A DNA stretch of 64,000 nucleotides from Solanum dulcamara (taxonomy: Eukaryota > Streptophyta > Magnoliopsida > Solanales > Solanaceae): the NCBI RefSeq assembly GCF_947179165.1, contig NC_077242.1:26242097-26306096 (forward strand), read 5' to 3'. The translations under genes and the position numbers were made by a program. Positions 22,972-33,282 of the stretch are shown in pieces. The notes under the pieces are model-generated. The model made no database searches, was not told where the DNA came from, and worked only from the letters and a program-made list of their open reading frames with translations. Position 1 is the stretch's first letter; every line of letters begins with the position of its first letter.

Positions 22972-23355
22972 CCCCTACTTCTGTGTCCCTTTTTGATGCA
23001 GATACTAGTCGAGGTACCCCACGTGGCAGTTAATATTCTAGCGGATTGTGTATTCTCAAATTAGTGGTGAGGTCCCAGAATTCGGATCGTCACTAGTCTG
23101 TCTTTATTTTTCAGTCTTTTGTATCATTCAGAGACTTATGTTGTATCTTCAGATTCGAACCTTATATTAGATGCTCTTTATACTTATGACACCAGGTTTT
23201 GGGATTAATTCTTCATTGTTTTTTTTCTTTTTATTTAAATCATGGCATCACTTTCCCCTTTGGGAGTCTTGTATGAGTTTTATTTTTAGGGTTACACATC
23301 AGATTGGGTTTTGAGATGTGTGCCATCATGACCTCAGTTTTTGGGTCGTGACAAT

Positions 23356-23367
23356 TGGTATCAGAGC
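23356..23367 (+). other. Element C primer-binding site (tRNA-iMet)
   Basis: TGGTATCAGAGC, a perfect match to the complement of the initiator-Met tRNA 3' end without CCA-adjacent changes, starts two bases after the LTR. Confidence 0.95.
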
Positions 23368-23559
23368 ACTAGGTTCACCGGTCTTATAAGTTAAAGAGCA
23401 GGGTGTCTAGTAGAGTCTTGTGAATCGGTACGTAGACGTCCGTACTTATCTTCGAGAGGCTACAAGATACTTAATAGGAGAATTTTTTTCTTTTTACTCC
23501 CTTGGTGCGATTTATTCATATCAAGTGTTATATACCTCTGATCTATTCCTTCTGCGCAG

Positions 23560-24850
23560 ATGGTGAGGACTAGAGCCACAATTACTAAGGGTGAGGCTGT
23601 ACCTGTTGCTCGAGCCCCAGTACGCGGGCGAGGTAGAGGATGTGGTGGAGTCAGGGGATGAGGCCGAGCCAGGGGAGCGGCGCCTGCTCGTGGACGAGCT
23701 AGAGAGTTATCACCTGAGCCCATGTATGGGCATGAGGATGACTTGGAGTAGCAGACTGAGGAGCAGAGGCCATCCCAGCCTCCTGTGGTTCCCGATAGTG
23801 CTCCGATTCTTCAGGAGCTACTAGTTCGATTATTGGCTAGATTGGATGGTGCTCCTACCTCTGGTATTGTTTCAGGTACTGTAGGTTCTCCTATCACAGT
23901 TGGTGCTACACCGTCAGTTCAGGAGCCTAGTGTAGGATTTCAGACTCTTGGTTCATCTTCAATGCTTTCTATTGCACCTCCGAGATTTGCAGCTCCGCTA
24001 GTTTCTGCTAATGCTGCCATATCGGTAGCTGAGCAGAAGAGTTTCGAGAGGTTCGTTCGATTGGCACCTCCAAGGTTTGATGGTAAAGCTAGACAGAAAG
24101 CCTATGACTTTTTGACTGAGTGCCAAGACAGGTTGTTCAACCTAGGCATTTTAGAGGCACATGGAGGTGCTTACACTTCATATCAATTTGCGGGAGTGGC
24201 CAAAGAATGGTGGAGGTCAGTTCTTGCTCGTAGACCTATTGGTTCTCCTATGATGAGTTGGGAACAGTTTACTGAGGTGTTCCTTGAGAGATTTGTGCCT
24301 TATAGCCTTCGTGATTAGCGTAGGGATGAGTTTGACAAACTGGAGCAGGGCTCCCTATCTGTATCTGAGTACGAGACTCACTTCCATGAGTTATCTCATT
24401 ATGCTATGTCGAGTATTCCCACCGAGTTCGAGCAGATTCGCAAACTAGTGAAGGGATTCGCCGGTTATCTCTAGGAAGCTACAGCCTCTCTTGTACTGTC
24501 TGGGGTACGTTTCAGAGTATTATTGATCATGCCAGGATGATAGAGAGTATCCGACGTGCTAGACAGGGCGAGGCCAAGAGGTTCCATCGGCAGGGTCAAT
24601 TCAGCAATCATTCCTCCAAGGGTAGAGAATATTCGGGTTCAGGAACCCATGGTTATCAGGGCAGACCAGTCCAGGCAGCTATTTAGGGTTCTTCGAGCTC
24701 CGGAGGTCATTTTGACACTTCTAGTTATTCCCCACGGAGTTCAGGTCCTCGAGGTTGTTATGTGTGTGATGAGTTTAGGCATAAGGCCCAAGATTGCCCC
24801 AAACGTGCTCCTTCTACTAGACAGCCCGAGGCACCAGTTGTTCATTCTAT
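23560..24850 (+). pseudogene. Element C gag (capsid, nucleocapsid), broken
   Basis: The ATG at 23560 opens MVRTRATITKGEAV, a basic Arg/Gly-rich N-terminus, then the capsid (23785-24318: FVRLAPPRFDGKARQKAYDF, EQFTEVFLERFVPYSLRD). In-frame stops: TGA 23659, TAG 23749, TAG 24316 and TAG 24472. A one-base frame change follows at about 24490-24520, with another TAG at 24684. The zinc knuckle [14 protein letters not shown] (C-x2-C-x4-H-x4-C) is intact near 24755-24797. The higher GC and RG-rich start produce a shadow frame on the other strand (23460-23723). Confidence 0.9.
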
Positions 24851-25500
24851 AGATGCTCCAGCTGTTCGAGGTTCTTCACAAAATACTAGAGATGACACCC
24901 ATGGTGCTAAGGGTGGAGCACGAGGTGGTTCTCATGGGGGTTCACAGGCTAAGGGTGACCGTCAGTTATGCTATGCTATACCGGGTAGATATGAGGCAGA
25001 AGCCTCTGATGCAGTTATTACAGGTATTGTTCCAGTTTGCCATCGTTCTGCTTTAGTATTATTTGACCCAGGGTCTACCTATTCTTATGTGTCGACTTAT
25101 TTTTATGTGGGTATTGATTATGTGAGTGAGTCCCTTATTGTGCCTATTACTATTTCTACCCCAATAGGTGAATCTTTAGTAGTGGATAGGGTATACAAGG
25201 GATGTTTGGTGATATTTTCGGGTAGAGAGACTCGTGCAGACTTGATTTTATTAGACATGCTTGATTTTGATGTGATACTGGGTATGGACTGGCTATCTCC
25301 TTATCATGCTATATTAGATTGTTATGCAAAGATCGTGACCTTAGCTTATCTCGGTTTACCTAGCGTGGTATGGAAAGGTAATCCGAGTTCATATCCTAAG
25401 GGGGTGATATCTTATATTCGTGCTCATCGCTTGATGGATAAGGGTTGTTTGTCTTATTTGGCTCATGTACGTGATCTCACCACGGAGTCATCTCATATAG
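24851..25500 (+). pseudogene. Element C protease (open within a defective polyprotein)
   Basis: Retropepsin-type aspartic protease that would cleave the gag-pol polyprotein. It is uninterrupted inside the open stretch 24762-26306. The catalytic motif is in [18 protein letters not shown] (about 25045-25100), the D-P-G variant usual for this lineage. The second conserved block is [20 protein letters not shown] near 25265-25325. It is fused in frame with the nucleocapsid knuckle upstream and RT downstream. Marked as pseudogene because upstream gag is broken. Confidence 0.88.
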
Positions 25501-26360
25501 AGACTACGAGGGTGGTGAGAGAGTTTATGGATGTATTTCCTACAGACTTGCTGGGAGTTCCTCATGACCGTGATATCGATTTTGTGATTGATTTGGAGCA
25601 TGACACTAAACCCATCTCTATTTCTCCTTATCGGATGGCTCCGGCAGAATTGAAAGAGTTGAAAGAACAATTGGAAGATTTGTTGAAGAAAGGGTTTATT
25701 AGACCTAGTTTATCACTGTGGGGTGCACCGGTTTTATTTGTGAAGAACAAAGATGGTACTATAAGGATGTGTATTGACTATCGACAGTTGAACAAAGTCA
25801 CTATCAAGAACAAGTATCCTCTCCCTCGCATTGATGATTTATTTGACCAGCTTCAAGGTGCATCGGTGTTCTCAAAGATTGATTTGAGGTCGGGTTACCA
25901 TCAGTTGAGAGTTCGGGAATCTGATATCCCGAAGACTGCATTCAGGACTCGTTATGGGCATTATGAGTTTGTGGTTATGTCCTTCGAGTTGACTAATGCC
26001 CCGGCTGCTTTTATGGAGTTGATGAACCGGGTATTTCAACCTTATTTGGACTCATTTATGATCGTGTTTATTGATGATATCTTGGTTTATTCCAAGAATG
26101 AGGCGGATCATGTTAGGCACCTGAGGACAGTCCTTCAGAGATTGAGAAAGGAGAAGTTGTATGCAAAATTCTCCAAATGTGAGTTTTGGCTTGAGTCCGT
26201 GACATTCTTGGGTCATATAGTGACCAAGGATGGTATTATGGTTGATCCAGCCAAAGTTGCAGTAGTTCGTGATTGGGTTAGGCCTACTTCGGTTACCGAG
26301 ATTTAGAGTTTTATTAGGTTGGCAGGCTACTATCATCGGTTTGTTCAAGGATTCTCTTCT
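25501..26360 (+). pseudogene. Element C reverse transcriptase, near intact
   Basis: The palm and fingers are open to 26303: [69 protein letters not shown], and the active site [10 protein letters not shown] with both Asp codons at 26073-26078. A TAG at 26304-26306 replaces the Gln before the S-F-I-R-L-A-G-Y-Y thumb block, and the frame is unchanged after it. One stop is thus the only visible lesion in this domain. Confidence 0.92.
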
Positions 26361-26960
26361 ATCGCAGCCCCATTGACTAGGCTAACTCAAAAGACCGTGG
26401 CAATTCAGTGGACTGATGAGTGTGAGGCAAGCTTTCAAAAGCTCAAGGAATTATTGATTTCAGCACCTATTCTAGCCTTACCCGAGGAGGGCGTGGCATT
26501 TATTGTGTTTTGTGATGCTTCGGGAGTCAGCTTAGGTGGTGTATTGATGCAAAAAGGTAGAGTTATAGCTTATGCTTCTCGACAGTTGAAGGTATATGAG
26601 AAGAACTATCCTACCCACGACTTAGAGTTAGCAGCGGTGGTGTTTGTTCTGAAGTTGTGGAGGCATTATCTCTATGGAATGCATTGCGAGGTCTATACTG
26701 ACCACCGTAGCCTTAAGTATATCTTTTCTCAGCCGAATCTGAACATGTGGCAGCGTAGGTGGTTAGAGTTATTGAAAGACTATGAAATTACCATACTTTA
26801 TCATCCGGGCAAAGCTAATGTGGTAGCGGATGCCCTGAGTCGCAAAGCATCTAGCATGGGTAGTTTGGCCTTTCTTAAGGCTGTGGAGAGGCCTTTGGCG
26901 TTGGAGGTTCAGTCATTGGCTAGACAGTTAGTCCGACTTGATATTTCTACACATCATGGT
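26361..26960 (+). pseudogene. Element C RNase H, open
   Basis: Within the open stretch 26319-27242. All four catalytic acidic residues are visible: Asp in [13 protein letters not shown], Glu in [11 protein letters not shown], Asp in [10 protein letters not shown] and Asp in [11 protein letters not shown]. No stop inside the domain, which is the best preserved RNase H of the window. It is in the same frame as RT and integrase. Confidence 0.92.
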
Positions 26961-28100
26961 ATTTTGGCCTTTGTGGAGGCTAGGTCTACTTTGATGGACC
27001 ATATTCATACACACCAGTTTGAAGATGAAAAGTTGAGGGCCATTCGAGAAAAAGTGTTGAGTGGTGAAGCAAAATCAGCCTCTCTTGATCAAGAAGGAGT
27101 TTTGAGGATTAATGGTCGCATTTGTGTGCCCAAGGTTAGTGAATGGGTACGTATGATATTAGAGGAGGCTCATTGTTCCAAGTATTCGATTCACCCGAGA
27201 GTGGCAAAGATGTTTCATGACTTGAAACAACACTATTGGTAGTGTGGCATGAAGAAAGACATTATTGATTTTGTGGCTAAGTGTCTAAATTGCCAACAAG
27301 TGAAGTATGAGCATCAGAAACCGGGTGGTCCTATGCAAAGGATGCCCATTCCTGAGTGGAAATAGGAGCGTATCACTATGGACTTCGTGTCTGGATTACC
27401 CATGGCATTGGGTAAGTATGACTCTGTCTGGGTGATTGTGGATCGATTGACCAAATCAACCCATTTCCTTCCGGTGAAGACTAGCTACAATGCGGATCAG
27501 TTAGCTAGGATCTATCTTCGTGAGATTGTTAGGCTGCATGGGGTACCTATCTCTATTGTATGAGATCGGGGTTTAGTGTTCACCTCTCATGTTTGGAAGG
27601 CATTACAGCGTGGTTTGGGTATGCGGCTAGAGATGAGTTCAGCATTTCATCCCCAAACCTATGGTCAGTCCGAGCGGACTATTCAGGTGTTGGAGGATAT
27701 GCTTAGGGCCTGTGTGATTGATTTTGGTGCCCGATGGGACCAACACTTGCCCTTAGCATAGTTTGCCTATAATAACAGTTATCACACCAGCATTCAAATG
27801 GCACCATTTGAGGCATTGTATGGTCGTAGGTGTCGATCACCCATTGGATGGTTTGATTCTGTTGCAGTTGATGCATTAGATACTGACTTACTTAGGGATG
27901 CTATGGAGTGGGTACATTTGATTCAGGGTCGACTATTGATAGCTCAGAGTCGTCAGAAGAGTTATGCTGATAGGAGGGTTCGTCCCTTAGAGTTCATGGT
28001 GGGTGATTGCGTGTGGCTTAAAATATCGCCCATGAAGGGTGTGATGAGGTTCGGAAAGAAGGGAAAGCTTAGCCCAAGGTTTGTTGGCCCGTTTGAAATC
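26961..28100 (+). pseudogene. Element C integrase, four stops
   Basis: The HHCC zinc domain is visible: H in YSIHP, the second His in the F-H-D-L-K-Q-H-Y-W block, and CxxC in CLNCQQ near 27282-27300. The DDE core is complete in sequence: Asp in ITMDFVSGLP, Asp before RGLVFTS, Glu in SERTIQVLEDML. In-frame stops lie at 27240 (from Trp), 27363 (from Trp), 27561 (before the second catalytic Asp) and 27759. The frame is continuous with RT over the whole length, so only point changes damaged it. Confidence 0.92.
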
Positions 28101-28466
28101 CTGAGGAGAGTAGGTGGAGTGGCGTATAAGTTGGCCTTACCCCCTAAATTGTCAGCTTTCCATCCGGTGTTTCATGTTTCCATGCTTCGTAAGTACATAC
28201 CGGATGAGTCTCATGTGATTTCTTATGATGCGGTAGAGTTGAGTCCGGATTTGACTTATGAGGAAGAGCCGACAGTTATTCTAGATAGGCGGCTTCATAG
28301 ACTCAGGACCAAGGAGGTCGCTTCGGTCAAGGTGCAGTGGCAGCATAGGCCTGCTGAGGAGGCGACTTGGGAGTTAGAATCTGATATGCAGGCTCGGTAC
28401 CCTCAGCTTTTTGAGACCCCAGGTACTTTATTTTATCTTATGTTCGAGGACAAACATCCTTTTTAG
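28101..28466 (+). pseudogene. Element C integrase tail and chromodomain, open
   Basis: The C-terminal part of the polyprotein is open from 27798 to 28466. It passes KISPMKGVMRFGKKGKLSPR, then FHPVFHVSMLRKYIPDESHV. The chromodomain is at about 28255-28410: YEEEPTVILDRRLHRLRTK, VASVKVQWQHRPAEEATWE. A short hydrophobic/acidic end (FEDKHPF) precedes the stop just before the purine tract. The chromodomain places C among chromoviruses. In the family it binds modified histones and guides insertion. Confidence 0.92.
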
Positions 28467-28476
28467 TGGTGGATAT
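28464..28476 (+). other. Element C polypurine tract
   Basis: A purine-rich run (TAGTGGTGGATAT) directly before the 3' LTR start at 28477. It is weaker in purines than the B and F tracts, but its position is unambiguous. Confidence 0.75.
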
Positions 28477-30565
28477 TGTAATGACCTTGAGGGTGATTTT
28501 GAAAATTTGTACAAAACACGCGTGAACAGTAAAACGCGTGAATAGTAACACGCATGAACAGTAACTTTTTGGGCAGAAAATGCCCCTTTCTTCCCATTTC
28601 AATATTTTTCATCATTTGTTTGAGTTCTTGAACTCCTTGAGGTGATTTGAGAAGATATTTTCGAGGCAAAGTGTTGGGTAAGTGATTTTTGACCTAAAAA
28701 CTTCCTTTTTCATTAAGTTTTTGATGATTTTAACTCTTAAATTTTAGTTTCAAACCCCAAAAATCTTTGTTTCTTCCCTAATCCGAATTTAAGGAAAATT
28801 GTGATTTCCAACTCGTTTTGAGCTCTATTTTTATGGGTTTTTCAACCATGAGTTCCTTATTACCAATAGAATGGGATTGTTCAATAAATTTCCAGATTTG
28901 ACCCTTTTCGAAAATAGTTAATTTTTGGACCATTTTACCCCCGGTTCTGAAACCTATCAATATGGGTGTCATTGGACTCCTTGTGACGTGTATGTTTCAT
29001 TGTTGATAGTGGGTTGTCATTCCGGGTGCTGAATTTGAGAGTTGCTTATACGATGGAGGTATTCGGGTGCGGTTTTAGCAATTGAGGTAGGTTTGACTAT
29101 CTTTCTTTGAGATTGAGATGGGGTAATTAGTCATTCATATGTTATAGACTTTGGGATGGGGTTGTAGTATGAGTTGAGAATTTTATATATATTGTGATGT
29201 CCGTGTGGAGGCTTATTTATTAATGTGTTGCCGTAACGGGGTTTATTTGTATTATATAGCCCGTGTGGGGGCCTTATTTGTTATCTTATTTGCTTTGAGA
29301 GCATGTGAATTATGATTTTCCTAAGAGAGAGGCTTGAGTATATTATTTGACTTGTGATGCCGCCTGAGAGATTGAGTTGGGGGTTTTGAGCATACTTGAG
29401 TATTGAAATATTGTTGAGAAAGGGGTGAATATTTAAATAAAAGTGTGTTCTTCCCGTTACTATTTATTGAGGGTGAATATCATGTGTAGGTTAAGTTTTG
29501 AGAACTTTGAACCTTATACCACATGTGAGTTGATTATTACTTCCATGCATATGTGTTTTGATGCATTCATCCTCATTCATCATATCACGAAGCATGGAAA
29601 GTTGAGAAATATGAAAATTCTTTTTGAGAAAGAAAATAAAACACCTTTAAACCTTTGTATCTTGAGTCCCTGACCGAGGTAGTTTTCCGGTAGGGTAGTG
29701 GATGCATTGTGATCCTAACCTTTGTATCTTGAGTCCCTGACCGAGGCAGTTTTCCGGCAGGGTAGTGGATGCATTGTGATCCCTTGACCACGAGGAGGTG
29801 GCAAGGATAATGAGATATTGTAATTGAGGTATATGGTCTGCAAGACCCCCATGGGTCCTGCTTGATAGCACAGCTCGGCAGGTGTATACGAAAGGCTGTG
29901 CGATAGTCTTGATTCCACCGTACCACCATATTAGTGCATCATCATATTACATTGCATTGCATTAATATCTGTGCTGCTTGAATTATATGATTAATTGTGA
30001 TTATGAGCTGTTATTATGGGTTTACTTTACTCGCGTCAATATATATATAAACTGGCGGCACCGATGCCGAAGTGGGACTTTTCTGTATGCAGGTGGATGC
30101 GTTCCTTAGTTTATTTCATAGGTTTGATTAATTCCTTATATTCAGTCAGCTAAAACCTACTGAGTACATGTGAATTGTACTCACCCCTACTTCTGTGTCC
30201 CTTTTTGATGCAGATACTAGTCGGGGTACCCCACGTGGCAGTTAATATTCTAGCGGATTGTGTATTTTCAAATTAGTGGTGAGGTCCCAGAATTCGGATC
30301 GTCACTAGTCTATCTTTATTTTTCAGTCTTTTGTATCATTCAGAGACTTATGTTGTATCTTCAGATTCGAACCTTGTATTAGATGCTCTTTATACTTATG
30401 ACACCAGGTTTTGGGATAATTTCTTCATTGTTTTTTTTCTTTTTATTTAAATCGTGGCATCACTTTCTCCTTTGGGAGTCTTATATGAGTTTTATTTTTA
30501 GGGTTACATATCAGATTGGGTTTTGAGATGTGTGCCATCATGACCTCAGTTTTTGGGTCATGACA
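28477..30565 (+). repeat. Element C 3' LTR (2089 bp)
   Basis: Near-identical to 21280-23353. It has three copies of the GCGTGAACAGTAAC-type unit (28518-28564) against two in the 5' LTR, which accounts for the length difference. Ends GGTCATGACA and is followed by GAATT. The stem-loop is conserved at 30161-30183. Confidence 0.94.
30161..30183 (+). promoter_or_regulatory. LTR stem-loop, element C 3' copy
   Basis: Identical stem (TGAGTAC/GTACTCA) and loop to the 5' LTR copy. Confidence 0.55.
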
Positions 30566-30570
30566 GAATT
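30566..30570. repeat. Target-site duplication GAATT, right of C
   Basis: Matches 21275-21279 exactly. The B LTR text is continuous across it (AAGTATGAATTAT-type sequence as at 11650). Confidence 0.93.
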
Positions 30571-31678
30571 ATAATAATGGATTACCATTATTGTCAATAT
30601 ATGAATTATATACAAGTTATGAAGAAAAGTGACTTAGAACCCTATGTTGGTAACCTAGGAACTGAATGACATAAATTATGCAAGTATGATATTGTGATGT
30701 TGAAAGGCTTATACTCACATTGCAAGTATGAAATGAAAATGAGCTATTCTATGAATTATGAAGTTTATGAAAAATTTATGATATATGTTAAGTATGATTA
30801 CTATGTTATGTATTTGTGGGATTCGACTTAGAACCGAATAATGACTTGAGATGGGGGCTCGACTTACGACTTCCATATATAAAGTCTCTTGTCTTATAAC
30901 TACATGCCACCGTAGGATTGCCTTTTGGCCTTGCTAGTGGATACACATATAGTGTATGTATATGACCCGCCTACCGGGGTAGAGTCTACCTTGGCAAGTA
31001 GATTCCCTATTTCTTCCGTTCTATGGGAAGACATTGGGATTCCATGTTATAGCTCACATGGTCTTATTATCAGTTATGGTTCTATCCCAAATATGTATAT
31101 TTCCCTTATGTTCTCTTATGGTCTCAATATGCCTTTTCAAATGCTTTGATCATTATGGTTATCTCATTACTTTATCCATTCTCTTTTATTATGTACGTTA
31201 ATTGATCATTGTATCCTATGATTTATATTGCATGTCATACCCACATACTTAATATATTCAAAAATACTAATGCATATCATTGCCTACATTATCTCATAAT
31301 GTAGGGCTTGAGGATCACATTCCCACACTTTGCTAGTTGAGCTTCTATATTGGCATAGTTTGGTGAGTCATTATTTATCAAGGACTAGTTATGAGTTGTT
31401 TCTTTTCTAAAGACTTGATTCATTCGTATTGAGGGTGATCTAGGGACATGTCTTAGCCCCCGCCCATCTTAAGTAGTAAAAGAATTGTTGGACATATATT
31501 GTAGAGTCTATATTGAAAAATTTCTATAATCTTTATGATTTATGATTTAGACTCTTCTTATGTTATTTCCGTATTTACTATACTTTATGCATGCTTATGA
31601 TATGTCAAGAGGCTTAGTTGGATCCCTTTGGGGTTTTGATCACCATGTTACAACTAGGACCTAGGTCAGGTCGTGACT
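30571..31678 (+). repeat. Element B 3' LTR, right portion
   Basis: Continuation of the B 3' LTR after C, parallel to 14340-15426 of the 5' LTR, ending GTCGTGACT where CA is expected (last base changed). Directly after it, gag codons of A resume. Small open frame 30925-31149 is LTR-internal. Confidence 0.87.
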
Positions 31679-32103
31679 GTACCCCCATTCTTATTAAGGA
31701 AATGGACATATCTCAGCTTATGACTTTTGTCGAATAAATTAAAGGAGAGAAACTCAAAGATATGAAAATGAGGGATTATAAGAGGGACCGGTATAAAGGT
31801 GGGTTCTCCAATGCTAGGACCGATGGCAGAAATATCCGTGCTCAACAAGGCCAAGGTTTGGAAAAAAGTTTGATAAGAATAGGGTGCCATACTCCAAGGC
31901 TCAACGTGGAGGTGTGAATGCTAGTAGCCCTTCATTTTTCCCAAGTGTGCAAATTATGGGAAGAATCATGGAGGAAGATGTTAATGAGAATGGGTGCTTG
32001 CTATGGATTTGGCAAGGTAGGACACAACCAATATAAGTGCCCTCATGTTGCCAACAATGATTGAGAGGGTTTTACTCAAGGTTAAGTAGCCTTAGGAGGC
32101 CAA
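31679..32103 (+). pseudogene. Element A gag, 3' portion, broken
   Basis: Continues the gag left at 13629: ILIKEMDISQLMTFVE, stop, then KLKDMKMRDYKR, co-linear with the same block of B at 16290-16390. The zinc-knuckle area near 31998-32040 reads CYGFGKVGHNQYKC, where the second Cys is Phe, so the finger is broken. Frame changes follow before the protease. Confidence 0.83.
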
Positions 32104-32520
32104 GTGCAACAATCTTCCCAAACTCAACCAAAGGGTGGCCAACGCAACAACCAATTCTATGCTATTCATGCTAGGAAAGATGTGGATGAGACTTCCGATG
32201 TGGTCACGGGTATGTTACGGATCTTTAACTTTGATATTTATTCATTGCTTGATTCGGTTGTCAACTTGTCTTCTATTACTCCTTACCAAGCTATGAGATT
32301 TAATGTGTGCCCAGAAGTGTTGTTAGAACCCTTTTTGATTTATACTCCTATTGGTGATTTAATGTTGGTCTTGCATAAAGTTATCCCTTATGATCTTGTT
32401 AAACTTGACATGACCGATTTTGACATTAGTCTTGGTATGGATTGGCTACATGCCTCTTATGCATGCATTGATAGAGTCAAGTTCCAGTTTCCTAATGAGC
32501 CAACTCTTGAATAGAAAGGT
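32104..32520 (+). pseudogene. Element A protease, catalytic Gly lost
   Basis: Open for 136 residues with the usual order: QFYAIHARKDVDETSDVVTG, then FNFDIYSLLDSVVNLSSITP, then LVKLDMTDFDISLGMDWLHA. The active-site triplet D-[SP]-G is D-S-V here, so proteolysis is not expected. A stop at 32512 separates it from the RT linker. Confidence 0.8.
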
Positions 32521-33282
32521 ACTAATTCAGTGGTTAAGGGTCGATTCATCTTATGTCTTAAAGCCTAGAAAATGATTTCCAAAAAGGTGTATCTATCACA
32601 TAGTATGAGTTTGGGATGTTGATTCTGAAGCTCCTACTCTTAAATTGGTCCCTATAGTTAATATGTTTCCTGATGTGTTTTTCGATGATTTGCCTGATGT
32701 TCCTCCCAAAAGAGAAATTGACTTTGGCATAGATCTCCTTCTTGATACTCAACTTATTTCTATTCCTCCTTACCATATAGCTCTGGCAGAACTTAAGGAG
32801 TTGAAAGAGAAATTGAAGGATTTGTTGGATAAGTGTTTTAGAAGGCCAAGTATTTCACCTTGGGGTGCTCTAGTGTTGTTTGTTAAGAAGAAGGATGGAT
32901 AACTTCGAATGTGTATAAATTACTAGGAATTGAATAAGGTCACCGTAAAGAACAAGTATCCAATTCCAAGTATTGGTGACTTGTTTGATCAACTTTAAGG
33001 AGCAAGCTACTTTTCAAAGATTGATCTTCGATCAAGTTATCATCAACTCTAAGTGAGGGAGTGTGACATTCTGAAGATGGCCTTTAGAACCCGATATGGT
33101 CACTTTAATTTCTTGGTTATGTCTTTTGAACTAACGAATACTCCTACAACTTTTATGGATTTACTGAACAGGGTGTTTAAGCTATACTTGAATATGTTCT
33201 TGAATGTGTTCATTGATGACATTTTGATTTATTCCCGAAGTAAGGAAGAGCATGCCTATCATTTGAGGATTGTATTGTAAAT
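32521..33282 (+). pseudogene. Element A reverse transcriptase, truncated
   Basis: RT fingers and palm: 32645-32902 ([35 protein letters not shown]), then stops, then 33053-33280 ([20 protein letters not shown], and active site [13 protein letters not shown] with both Asp). At about 33282 the text leaves RT and enters LTR sequence homologous to 11470 onward. The RT thumb, RNase H, integrase, purine tract and first kilobase of the 3' LTR have been deleted in one event. Confidence 0.85.

Larger units (their letters stand above)
21280..23353 (+). repeat. Element C 5' LTR (2074 bp)
   Basis: Starts TGTAATGACCTTGAGGG and ends GGTCGTGACA. Near the start are two copies of a 16-17-base unit containing GCGTGAACAGTAAC (21320-21354). 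A 67-base tandem duplication lies at 22440-22570, and a stem-loop at 22949-22971. Open frames inside (22231-22722) are not genes. Confidence 0.94.
21280..30565 (+). mobile_element. Element C: complete Tekay/Del-type chromovirus (9286 bp)
   Basis: Both LTRs (21280-23353 and 28477-30565), primer site, gag, protease, RT, RNase H, integrase, chromodomain and purine tract are present in order. The flanks are perfect GAATT duplications (21275-21279 and 30566-30570). By-eye comparison of the LTRs gives about 42 substitutions in 2060 positions, about 2%, mostly transitions, plus a repeat copy-number change. It is the youngest-looking insertion here. Stops in gag and pol make it non-autonomous. Confidence 0.95.
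13630..31678 (+). mobile_element. Element B: chromovirus inside A gag, hosting C
   Basis: Plus-strand element with 5' LTR 13630-15426, primer site, gag-pol 15644-20163, purine tract and 3' LTR. C splits the 3' LTR (20443-21279 and 30571-31678). The left flank GCACT (13625-13629) and right flank GTACC (31679-31683) are a degraded target duplication, if the last LTR base (31678) is an A-to-T change. Gag codons of A are continuous across the insertion, which is the stronger proof. Confidence 0.88.

Noticed and set aside
23356..23367. TGGTATCAGAGC strings (also 46176, 52409) as tRNA gene fragments
   Set aside because: Only the 12-base complement of the tRNA 3' end is present, always directly after an LTR. 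No cloverleaf arms nearby, so these are primer sites.
23460..23723. Pro/Arg-rich minus-strand frame
   Set aside because: It is the antisense shadow of the Arg/Gly-rich start of C gag.
24762..28466. An endogenous pararetrovirus instead of a retrotransposon
   Set aside because: Long LTRs, target duplications, integrase and chromodomain are present. No movement or coat protein motif is seen.
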